In this document: in pieces, positions 55,849-64,000 of the stretch
How the letters are laid out: each line of letters opens with the position of its first letter
Numbering within the stretch: the stretch's first letter is position 1
From: Halocafeteria seosinensis
Taxonomy: Eukaryota > Sar > Bigyra > Bicosoecida
Direction: 5' to 3'
Assembly (NCBI GenBank): GCA_001687465.1
Contig: LVLI01000196.1
Span: forward strand, 62,001-126,000
Length of the DNA stretch: 64,000 nucleotides
The notes under the pieces: model-generated
Databases searched by the model: none
Told to the model about the DNA's origin: nothing
The model's input: only the letters and a program-made list of their open reading frames with translations
Made by a program: the position numbers and the translations under genes

Positions 55849-58800
55849 ATGGGGGCACATACGACGCTGACACGGATAGGGCAGTGTGTTCCTTGGGTGG
55901 CGAGTCAGGCGAGTGCATCACTTGAGGCCAGCGTTAGCCAATTTTTTCATTATGTTTGGGCTAGGATCGTGTCGTACGTGGTTGGAGGCGGGTTTGTGCT
56001 GACAGTGCTGACCCTCCTCTTTCGCCGAGCCTACCATTATTGCAAGCTCCATCACATCCGCAATAGCTGCCCCGGTCACGTTGATTTGATCAGAGAGATG
56101 GGATTGTCCATTGAAAGATATTCTGATCTGAATAATCCAGAGACTGCCGCCAATGTCTTTAGAACAGCCATTGACGAGTTACTAGGAAGATTTACCTGGG
56201 TCGGGGCTGGTCATGAGCATGCGCGACCACTTGTTCATTACGGGCAAACTCTGTTAGAAGCCATACGGAACGAACACATTATCTCTAGGAGTTACAGAAA
56301 GAAATTGATGAAGACTTTAGCTCAAAGTATTCTTTTGCAACCATCCGTGTATCATCCCCAAAGCTGCTGTTGCGAGTTATGGTTCGGTCGTTACCTCGAC
56401 GAAGAGGAGCTTCGACGAGATTCGATACTTACACAAGTGGGAGATCGCTGGCTGGATACAGTGCTGCCCAACAGATATTCTGAATTATCAAGGAGTATAC
56501 ATGCACGCCCAGGAGCACATCGCTTACAAGATACTCTGCGAAGACAATACTCTCAGCTACTGAAGCAGAAGACTCCTTTCGATCTTGAACACCGAGATCT
56601 AGCGACCTACCACCAACCCATCGAGATTCAGAGACCCAGTAACAATACTATAGGTTGGGAAACCATTCGCGTGGAACACCTACTGGAACCACCTGGGAGT
56701 AGATCCCAGAAGATTATTCTGGAGGGGAAGATGGGAACGGGTAAATCAACATGGTGTCGGAATATTGCCCAAATGTGGGCGGATCAGGAGCATTTTGATG
56801 AAACCCCAGGATGGCTCCGTCACTTTGATTACCTATTTTTTATTCCGTTGAGAGGATTGTTCAACCATATTGAAAGAGCTGTTTCGAACCCTGCTCACCG
56901 GCTTGTGCTCAACCGTAGTGGAGTTTCCACCAGCACACTACAAGAATACGATGCATACTGGATGGGTCAAGGACTCTTAGAATACGTTACCGACCGGAAA
57001 TATACAGATTATGTTCCTCCTTTTCGACAAGTTCTCTTCGTTCTCGACGGTCACGACGAATTACCAGATTATCGCGAGAAAAATCAAAAAGGCGAGGCTT
57101 TTTCTATTTTTCGATCCGTTCTCTCTCGTATACTAGATGGAAGAGACGACCCGTCAGGTCCTCAGCGTAATGTCATTCTAACAACTCGTCCTCAGGTCAA
57201 TCTAGATGATGTCGAGCGCCTATTTATCCAAGAGAGTTTGAAATGCACAGTTTTCGGGTTTCCGGAGCAAAGCCAAGTTAACTTCATTAGGGATTATCTC
57301 GAAGGTGTACAGTTCAATCAGGGCGAGCTGTTTAGTGAGCAACTGAAACAATTGCTTTCCCAACAACCTATATTAAGAACTTTGAAGCACATCCCCCTCT
57401 TATTGAAGATGCTCTGTTGGTGGTTTTGTATACTCCACTATCAAAAGGAAAATGCCGCTGAAACTTTGAGCAGTTCCGCACTTCGACTGACCGGAGTGTA
57501 TCATTCGGTGGTGACGTGTCTCTTTAGGTGGTGGCAACAGCGGGATAATTTCCAGTTGGAACCAGAAAGGAAAGAGAGAATGCAAGCAGTTTTGCGGCAA
57601 CTAGCCAACCAAGAAGATGTAACCATATCTCGACAACGAGTGGAACCTATTCTGAACGAGTCTAGAGGGGAGAGAGTGATGGATGACCTGGCGCATGGGT
57701 ACGGCATAATATTCCCAGTTCGAACCTTGACTGGGTGGTGCTGGACCGCATGTGACTGGCAATTTGTACATCATACTTTTCAAGAATATTTTAGAGCCTG
57801 TTATTTCAACACCATGCTGTGGCACGGTTATTCAAGTTTAGACGATCCGGCGTTCGCTGAGTCAATGGGCAAGATGTTCGTGGACGGAAGTTCAGCAGTA
57901 CCCCAATTCCTCGTAGGCGTTGTGTCCATGTCGTTGAAGAAAGAGTGGGCCGTTGGCATTGTGCAACAATTGATTCAGTTGTTTACGCAGAGAACTCTAA
58001 ACTTTAACGAAGAAGAGCATGGGCAAACTCAGATGAAGATTCTCCGAACGTCTTACTGGGCTGTTCTCAGCGAGATTTACAGTAGTTTGTATTCCCGCTT
58101 ACAATTGGGAGCCAGTCAAGCGGGACGCGCACTGCGCCCTTGTGATATATTCGGGGGACTCCCGGCTGCTGCGCAAACAGGGAATAGGTTTCTGTGTGAG
58201 TGGCTAATAGGGCATTACAGTAACAAGCCTGCTCGCATCGAATATATTCAAGCAGCGAATGCTGTGGGGGAGACTGCCCTTCATTCTGTAGCCGGAGCGG
58301 GTGGACATAAAGATATATGCAAATGGCTATTAGAGTTATTTGAGGACACGCAGAAGAGGGCTGAGTTCATTGAAACACGGGATAATAACCTTAAATCGGC
58401 TCTGCAGTACGCGTCCATGCACGGACACTTTGACATTTGCAAACTACTGGTACGAGAATTAGAGGAAAGCGAAGAATCGAGTACACGAAGGAAAGAAGCA
58501 TATATTCAACAACCGGATAAGGAGAATCGCACGGCCTTGTATGTGGCAGCTAGGAAAGGTGAGAGATTCATTTGCGAATGGCTGGTTGAGGAGCTTCCCC
58601 TAGCCCTGAGAGGTATGTTTGTACTTAACGGAGACCGAGATGGGATAACTCCGTTGGACATAGCGTACGAGTCAGGACATGGTCGTGGTAGTTTGTTTCA
58701 CACGCTTCGGTGCTACGTGGCGTTGAATGATTTAGTCACGTCCATCCAAGGCCAGGCTCGAGGAGTGAATGCCATATTCAAAGTGATAGACTACAAAAAC

Positions 58801-58992
58801 GAGCGGCCGAATCGTGGTTGGTTTGATAAAGGATTAGCAGCACAGGTAATAAATAAGATTATAAGACGGGACCAAGTGCCGTTGCTCGATGATGACAGAC
58901 CAGAGTACGATAGAGCTACCGAGCGCCTATTCACGAGAGAAATAGACGTGGGGTCGGATGGCTTTGTATATCCCGCGAATGACGACCAGTGA
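55849..58992 (+). CDS. NACHT-ankyrin STAND protein 2, membrane-anchored
   Basis: Intronless, 1047 residues from the first in-frame ATG (MGAHTTLTRIGQ, which also fits an N-myristoylation pattern). One TM segment lies at ~40-60 (IVSYVVGGGFVLTVLTLLF). Then come the helical domain shared with paralogue 1, Walker A GKMGTGKS (293-300), FIPLRGLFNHIE, Walker B VLFVLDGHDEL (395-405), WQFVHHTFQEYFRACYF, and ankyrin repeats at ~765-945 (GETALHSVAGAGGHKDICKW, LQYASMHGHFDICKLL, RTALYVAARKGERFICEW). Both nucleotide-binding motifs are canonical, better than in paralogue 1. Its likely role is an ATP-driven sensor or switch at a membrane. The ligand and effector are unknown. Confidence 0.87.
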   Translation: MGAHTTLTRIGQCVPWVASQASASLEASVSQFFHYVWARIVSYVVGGGFVLTVLTLLFRRAYHYCKLHHIRNSCPGHVDLIREMGLSIERYSDLNNPETAANVFRTAIDELLGRFTWVGAGHEHARPLVHYGQTLLEAIRNEHIISRSYRKKLMKTLAQSILLQPSVYHPQSCCCELWFGRYLDEEELRRDSILTQVGDRWLDTVLPNRYSELSRSIHARPGAHRLQDTLRRQYSQLLKQKTPFDLEHRDLATYHQPIEIQRPSNNTIGWETIRVEHLLEPPGSRSQKIILEGKMGTGKSTWCRNIAQMWADQEHFDETPGWLRHFDYLFFIPLRGLFNHIERAVSNPAHRLVLNRSGVSTSTLQEYDAYWMGQGLLEYVTDRKYTDYVPPFRQVLFVLDGHDELPDYREKNQKGEAFSIFRSVLSRILDGRDDPSGPQRNVILTTRPQVNLDDVERLFIQESLKCTVFGFPEQSQVNFIRDYLEGVQFNQGELFSEQLKQLLSQQPILRTLKHIPLLLKMLCWWFCILHYQKENAAETLSSSALRLTGVYHSVVTCLFRWWQQRDNFQLEPERKERMQAVLRQLANQEDVTISRQRVEPILNESRGERVMDDLAHGYGIIFPVRTLTGWCWTACDWQFVHHTFQEYFRACYFNTMLWHGYSSLDDPAFAESMGKMFVDGSSAVPQFLVGVVSMSLKKEWAVGIVQQLIQLFTQRTLNFNEEEHGQTQMKILRTSYWAVLSEIYSSLYSRLQLGASQAGRALRPCDIFGGLPAAAQTGNRFLCEWLIGHYSNKPARIEYIQAANAVGETALHSVAGAGGHKDICKWLLELFEDTQKRAEFIETRDNNLKSALQYASMHGHFDICKLLVRELEESEESSTRRKEAYIQQPDKENRTALYVAARKGERFICEWLVEELPLALRGMFVLNGDRDGITPLDIAYESGHGRGSLFHTLRCYVALNDLVTSIQGQARGVNAIFKVIDYKNERPNRGWFDKGLAAQVINKIIRRDQVPLLDDDRPEYDRATERLFTREIDVGSDGFVYPANDDQ

Positions 58993-59339
58993 CTCGGTGG
59001 TGCAAAGACATACAAGTGACTGTCAACACTTCCGGCAACTTATGCCCCCACCACTCTGAAGTAACCCCTCCATCCAATGCCATGTACCGGCACCTTGCCA
59101 AAATTCTCTGTACTCGGGGACTCGATGTCGGTGCTCTCAAACAAGTTGACTCAGAATCGTTTCTCGTGAGAAGCTGCAGCTGACATTGTGTATACACAAG
59201 TGTCATTCTAGTGGGAGCGGAAACAGGTCCCCGTAGTCACTCAGATACGTCTATACTTGCTGTAAGGTCTGTGTGATCTGTTACGGGCGGAGGTATGTAT
59301 GGTCGAATCTGCACATCCTAATTGGCCAGTACGGCCTCC
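58993..59339. other. Intergenic between NACHT-ankyrin 2 and ECM29
   Basis: About 350 bases between convergent 3' ends. No feature was recognised. Confidence 0.4.
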
Positions 59340-62300
59340 TCAGAACTGGATGCCACACCAGCGTAGCAAGTTTCTGGTTTTGTCTGAGATCGCCAGTACA
59401 CCCGCATGAGAGGAGCGAGCAGAATGAACAACCAAATCCTGCACAATTTCGAGGGGAGTCTTTGTAGTACTGCTTTGATTCGTACGAGTATTGAGTAAGC
59501 GATAGAAGCCCTGCACTGCGTCAATCGGGAACTTCTTGCAAAAAATATTTTCTAGATAAGCGCTACGAGAGACGCATAAGGACGACAGTTTCGCAATCAC
59601 AGTGTACACCAGGGATAGCGACAATTCCTGTAGCAATGGGAATGACGCTCCAGCAGCGTATTGCTCTTCAGCCACTTGGAATAGTAGTAGCCCAACTTCG
59701 GACAGGTAGTGGATCTCAACTACTGTGGCGATTTCCATCCTCATTGATAACACAACAACACACTTCATGCATCTATGGCGCAAATTGAGATCTCCAAAGC
59801 CGAAAAACGCGGTAGCTTTGCGTAAACAGCGATCTACCTGGACTTTTTTCTCTGAATCAGACTGCTCTGGCATACCACACCTTGTTACAGAAGAACACAG
59901 TAGTTGCAGCGCAGCCACTATCATATCGCGTTTACCTTCTGGTAGAACACTCTCCGATACACGCAATTGTCTGTCCAGTATCGAGTCTACAACGGGATGA
60001 ATTTCAGACCATAGAGAAATCGACGGATCACTAAGAGAACAAACAGTTGTACCCCGCAAACATGCAGACATATAAGATATTAATTCACTTGGTCCAGAAG
60101 AGTGTTGAGACACTTCATCCGCCAGCTCCTTGCAAACAGATACGGCCTTTACAGAGCTACAGTATTCGTAAGAATCATTCTGCGGGTTAGAACGAAAGGC
60201 GTCAGGGCAATACGCAACTACTGCGCTAAGCGCATCCACAGCTGTTCCCTTGCCTGTCCAATATGGTCCTTTTAAAACCTGAACCAATGATGACGCTAAA
60301 TCGTCGGCATATCTAGTGAGTGCCGACGGGGAGGTGATCAGAGGTTGACGGGGATCGTATCCTACGGCAACGCCGCCTTCTAGCAACTGGCGTGCATCGT
60401 TCTTGTTATCCTCAGAAACTGAAGCGTATCCATATCTTTGCAAGAATCTCAAAAACAATTCATGAGGATCAGAAAACCCTATAGTTAACTTGTTTGGCCC
60501 CAACACACTACAATTTCCCATGATACTGGAATCATAGTTTTGTCCGTGGCTGGCTAAGGTGGTTGCTAAACAGACAATAGCTCTACCCGCCATTCGACGA
60601 TAAACCCAGTATTTGTCTTGTAGACGATTCTTACACTCGTCGACTACTTCCGCCAGGTGGGTGCGAAGTGCGGAAGAGTCAGAAAGGCCAACCTCGTCCC
60701 AAGCTTGCACCCAAGCCCCCTTCGCTTCATCTTCTTCGTCGAATTTGTTGATGTAAATGGTAGATATTACACCAGCGTCAATGTTGCTGTCAGCACCCTT
60801 CATTTTCTTCAGCACCTTCGACAAAGCATGCGCGATACCTTGTCTTTCTACGGGCGAAGCTTCTGCAACTCGATCTTTCAATGTCCTGACGGTTTTTCGC
60901 ACACTCTTGAACTTTGCAACAGGAGCTGTGTAGGCTAAACAGGAGCCAAGGGAGCGTTGAAGCACCAAAGGAGAGCCTTCCATAGCTGAAACAAATGAGT
61001 TCATCAACCCGGAAGAGTGATTTTCTAACAAGTGGGCGATGTTCTCGACAAGCTGAAGGTAAAAGTAGCAAGCTAGACCGCGAGTGGGCAATTGGTTCCC
61101 GTGGCCAATGGATTTTTTCACTATAGTTAGAAGCTGGTCCAAGATTGGTTCATCTGAATCGCTAGGCCCGCCCTCTGAAACTCCACGACGCGTGAGCTCA
61201 TCAGCTGGCATTTGCCGGATTTCATCAATGCAGGCGTTCAAGATGGCACCCATCTGTCCATCTCGCGCAGCATTAACACGATACGCTTCGATGTGTGATC
61301 CGGAGGGAAGGTTACCGTGGATCCCGGTCTGGGCATTGGCATGTGTTTGCAAGTAGCTCATCTCCGCGGGTTCTAACTGGGAGGCTCCTTGCAACGCGTT
61401 TTCAACCAACACAGGCATTAGTCTCCACATCGACCGACCAGCAATCTTGGCTAGTCTCACAGTGTAGTCAAGGCATGTTTCGCGTACTGCCTGAACACTG
61501 CTACTGATCGCATGAGGAGATGTCAAGAGATATGTCAATGCCGTTTCAACAGTTTTTCGTTGTTCAGAATTTATTTCCCTTTTCGAGCGCTTGAGGCTGC
61601 TCTTGGAAGGTTGCTGTTCAGAGTCTCCACCAAAGCGAAGCGTAACATTTCCTAGCTCTTTCACAACACTGTTTGCACAGTTTCGCACATCTTCATGTAC
61701 ATCATCCATTGCCCGCAGTACCATGCGCCACAATTCCCCCACATTATTTGCAAATGCAGCAAGCGAAAGGTACGGAAGTATACCACTAAGAGCGTAGATC
61801 GCAGATACACGCTGGCTCCAGTCATCACTTTCACATATAACGCTACAGCGCTGCAAAATACTGGAAGAGTATCTCCTTACTGTGTTGGCATGGTTGTCCA
61901 CTAAGAACGACCAAGCATGTTTCGAATACTCACGAAGACGTGCATGAGCCTCAAAAAGGTTGCAATAAAATCGAGGAATGATTATGTGGAAATACGGCTT
62001 CAATTCAGCCACAGATTTCTTCCTATGCAGAAAGTCTTCGCTTTTGGTGAGGTCCAATCCAGGTGGTAGCGCATGAACATCGTTTACCACAGCAAGCAGG
62101 TGGAAAAATATGAACGCGTCTTCACAAACCAGCGACAATTTCCAAAGCTCCATCAAACTCCTGTCTGAATGCAAAGCAGGCGGAAGAAATCCTTGGCTAA
62201 TGTTTTCCGAAAAAAGCTGAAGTTTCTCATGGCATGCTGTGATATGCGACAGCAAGGAAGACTTCAAGGTGTACTGCAAGCTTGTTCCACTCGTTACGAA

Positions 62301-64000
62301 CTCCGCCATGATGAGGTTTTTCAGGTTCTCCGAGATTCTTGTACGAACTTCCTCCGAGACAAATTCGGTGTCGAGAAACAGCCGGTGGGCGTAACCAGCC
62401 CCTCGCATGGATATTTGCCGAAGCAGTTCATCTTGGTGACAAAGAGAAGACAAAAAGACCATGTGCAATAGTTCAAGCCTTTCCGCGGTTGCTCTACATT
62501 TGTTCGTTGCCACGAGGAGACTGAGAAGCCAAATTAGCGTGGATTTCTTTTGAGTCTTGACCTTCGCTTGCACAAACATGAGCATAAGCTGATCATAGAG
62601 CCAACGAAGAGTATCCCCATCTTCAGCAGAAGATGAGCCTGAATTCAGATCCGTCAGAACGGCATGCTGCGATTCGAATCCCCGAGCCTGCAACGTACTA
62701 GCTTCCAGAAGCGAGTGCCCAACCTGAACCTGCAACATTTCATGCTTTACGTGTTCAAAGCGCAAGAGCATTCCAAGCACTTCGTAGTACAATCTCGAGC
62801 ACTTTATTGGTAAAAGTTGATACTCATTTTGAGAGCCTTTCCAATCCTCTAGACCAAAATTGCCATAGCGCATTTCGCCAGCAGCGATAGCACCTAGACA
62901 GCGAATGGCGTTGCACGCCATTTGCATGTTCGTACTTTGGTCTGAAATACACCTTTTTCGCATATCCTCCAATACCCGCAAGAAGTCTTCTAGTGGGTCT
63001 TCCGAGAGTGCCCACGATAGCGGGTAGTATCGACCGAGTACCATCAGCCCTATGGTTGCACCCCTGTTAACATCTTCCAGAGGAGACAGAAGGTAGGACA
63101 CCAACCTCTTTACCAAACCAGAAGTAGACTTCGACAATTCTTCTAAGCTAGTTGATTCCCTTTCGTGAGTCCAAAGACCAGCACATGTCCACCCAATGAA
63201 GCAAAGAGCACCATGTATCTCGTTAATCCTTTGAGCAGACAACGACTTCACGCTCTCACTATCTGGAATGCTTTCTTCAAACTCTTTAAGAGAGAACAAG
63301 GATTCATTCAATGGGTTGTTTCGGGACGAGATGCCGTAGAGAACGGCCGCATTTTCTCGTGGGTGAAGATAGGGCAGCTTCCCGAGCTGTTTAAACCACT
63401 GCAGAGCATTCTTGTTTCGATACTGTTCAGAAAAGTACGTTGGTACCATCCTTGCCAAGACGACCAGCACATCCGTAGATATACCACAAACTTCTTCACT
63501 GGGAAGCGTCGTTGTCAGACGCAACTGAGCCTCGGCCATCAATGCAAGCATGCGCATTGTGGATGCCGAAGAGAGAGCCGAAGAGCCATTGCCACTCTCT
63601 GTACCAACTGACATTCCAAGCAAGTATCCCCGAGGAGACAAACCACTGTTTACGGCTGAAGCTATCATTGTCGTCATCAAGAATTGCAACGCACACACAG
63701 TTCCACGTGGTCCAAGTGAAATGAAATTACTTCCATAAAGTAAGTCGGGAGTTAGGTTGTCGCCACAGAGGGACTCCACCTTTGCCTTAGACGCCTCCTG
63801 GCCACTGAAACAGATGTAAGATATAAGCGATGGAAAAGCAGGATAAAGAGGAGCGACTATATGAAACGGGGAATCAGCAGAAGCTGAGTTAGGATTCGCA
63901 GGCTCATATACCCTATCGTCTTGCCGTTGCTCTGGGACAAGCTGAATATCTCCGTCATCGTCGCTGTAAAGGTCTTCCTCTTCATTGGATTCCTTCTCTT
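59340..64000 (-). CDS. ECM29: Proteasome adaptor/scaffold ECM29 (5' partial)
   Basis: The frame is open to the right edge of the window, so the N-terminus is missing; 1552 residues are visible with no intron. ECM29 is a HEAT-repeat protein that binds the 26S proteasome, tethers the core and regulatory particles, and links them to membranes and motors. Family-like blocks include SNFISLGPRGTVCALQFLM near the visible start, FHIIIPRFYCNLFEAHARLR, DDWSQRVSAIYALSGILPYL, VLRAMDDVHEDVRNCANSVV and MPVLVENALQGASQLEPAEM. Later repeats include KYWVYRRMAGRAIVCLATTL and GPYWTGKGTAVDALSAVVAY. The start lies beyond the window; an acidic stretch (NEEEDLYSDDDGD) precedes the visible conserved part. Identity rests on repeat pattern and length. 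Confidence 0.8.
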   Translation of the reverse strand, partial: EKESNEEEDLYSDDDGDIQLVPEQRQDDRVYEPANPNSASADSPFHIVAPLYPAFPSLISYICFSGQEASKAKVESLCGDNLTPDLLYGSNFISLGPRGTVCALQFLMTTMIASAVNSGLSPRGYLLGMSVGTESGNGSSALSSASTMRMLALMAEAQLRLTTTLPSEEVCGISTDVLVVLARMVPTYFSEQYRNKNALQWFKQLGKLPYLHPRENAAVLYGISSRNNPLNESLFSLKEFEESIPDSESVKSLSAQRINEIHGALCFIGWTCAGLWTHERESTSLEELSKSTSGLVKRLVSYLLSPLEDVNRGATIGLMVLGRYYPLSWALSEDPLEDFLRVLEDMRKRCISDQSTNMQMACNAIRCLGAIAAGEMRYGNFGLEDWKGSQNEYQLLPIKCSRLYYEVLGMLLRFEHVKHEMLQVQVGHSLLEASTLQARGFESQHAVLTDLNSGSSSAEDGDTLRWLYDQLMLMFVQAKVKTQKKSTLIWLLSLLVATNKCRATAERLELLHMVFLSSLCHQDELLRQISMRGAGYAHRLFLDTEFVSEEVRTRISENLKNLIMAEFVTSGTSLQYTLKSSLLSHITACHEKLQLFSENISQGFLPPALHSDRSLMELWKLSLVCEDAFIFFHLLAVVNDVHALPPGLDLTKSEDFLHRKKSVAELKPYFHIIIPRFYCNLFEAHARLREYSKHAWSFLVDNHANTVRRYSSSILQRCSVICESDDWSQRVSAIYALSGILPYLSLAAFANNVGELWRMVLRAMDDVHEDVRNCANSVVKELGNVTLRFGGDSEQQPSKSSLKRSKREINSEQRKTVETALTYLLTSPHAISSSVQAVRETCLDYTVRLAKIAGRSMWRLMPVLVENALQGASQLEPAEMSYLQTHANAQTGIHGNLPSGSHIEAYRVNAARDGQMGAILNACIDEIRQMPADELTRRGVSEGGPSDSDEPILDQLLTIVKKSIGHGNQLPTRGLACYFYLQLVENIAHLLENHSSGLMNSFVSAMEGSPLVLQRSLGSCLAYTAPVAKFKSVRKTVRTLKDRVAEASPVERQGIAHALSKVLKKMKGADSNIDAGVISTIYINKFDEEDEAKGAWVQAWDEVGLSDSSALRTHLAEVVDECKNRLQDKYWVYRRMAGRAIVCLATTLASHGQNYDSSIMGNCSVLGPNKLTIGFSDPHELFLRFLQRYGYASVSEDNKNDARQLLEGGVAVGYDPRQPLITSPSALTRYADDLASSLVQVLKGPYWTGKGTAVDALSAVVAYCPDAFRSNPQNDSYEYCSSVKAVSVCKELADEVSQHSSGPSELISYMSACLRGTTVCSLSDPSISLWSEIHPVVDSILDRQLRVSESVLPEGKRDMIVAALQLLCSSVTRCGMPEQSDSEKKVQVDRCLRKATAFFGFGDLNLRHRCMKCVVVLSMRMEIATVVEIHYLSEVGLLLFQVAEEQYAAGASFPLLQELSLSLVYTVIAKLSSLCVSRSAYLENIFCKKFPIDAVQGFYRLLNTRTNQSSTTKTPLEIVQDLVVHSARSSHAGVLAISDKTRNLLRWCGIQF

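Noticed and set aside
47163-58992. Claim that NACHT-ankyrin and sirtuin genes form one defence operon
   Set aside because: Eukaryotic genes with separate promoters; the sirtuin is SIRT6/7-like. Adjacency alone is not evidence of a joint system, so it is kept only as a question.
1-64000. Assignment to a named lineage such as red algae
   Set aside because: Gene content is compatible with several algal and protist groups, and no lineage-specific marker was seen.
1-64000. tRNA, rRNA and CRISPR features
   Set aside because: Scanned intergenic stretches by eye for tRNA B-box words and regular repeats; nothing convincing. A covariance-model scan (tRNAscan-SE, Infernal) would settle it.

Overview
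This window is nuclear DNA of a compact, intron-containing eukaryote. Nearly every gene encodes a eukaryote-specific protein: the splicing factors SYF1 and CWC15, a GPN-loop GTPase, an exportin, prefoldin 4, a TALE homeodomain protein, an E2F-partner DP protein, mitochondrial BCKDH E1-alpha and COX11, and the proteasome adaptor ECM29. Introns are short (mostly 58-116 nt), start with GT and end in pyrimidine-AG. They could be placed because exon phases add up and because joined exons restore family alignments. The sequence alone does not fix the lineage. A free-living alga or other protist is the best guess (red-algal or stramenopile-like gene content), but this is inference.

Layout. 0-6.7 kb: the end of an ankyrin-FYVE gene, then two tandem EF-hand-like paralogues on the minus strand. 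7-17 kb: an EAF-like factor, DP, a tiny two-TM protein, GPN1 and SYF1. 17-36.5 kb: BCKDH E1-alpha, a TALE homeobox gene, a fatty-acyl-AMP ligase fused to an acyl carrier domain, COX11, PWP1, an unknown membrane protein, exportin-4 and prefoldin 4. 36.7-46.7 kb: two tandem PWWP-like paralogues, an oxysterol-binding protein, IPP isomerase, an unknown protein and CWC15.

47-59 kb is the accessory part. Two large intronless NACHT-ankyrin (STAND/NLR-type) paralogues bracket a small predicted secreted protein, a hAT DNA transposon with intact 15-bp inverted ends and a perfect 8-bp target duplication but a broken transposase, and a class IV sirtuin. From 59.3 kb to the end lies the 3' part of ECM29 on the minus strand.

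Most genes are housekeeping genes and are not functionally linked by position. Several pairs share short divergent promoters (EAF/DP, SYF1/BCKDHA, PFDN4/PWWP-like, CWC15/NACHT-1, sirtuin/NACHT-2) or sit tail to tail with only 10-70 bp between them. The most notable items are the NACHT-ankyrin/hAT/sirtuin cluster, the FAAL-ACP fusion with a Cys-rich tail, and the two tandem-paralogue pairs with exactly conserved exon phases.
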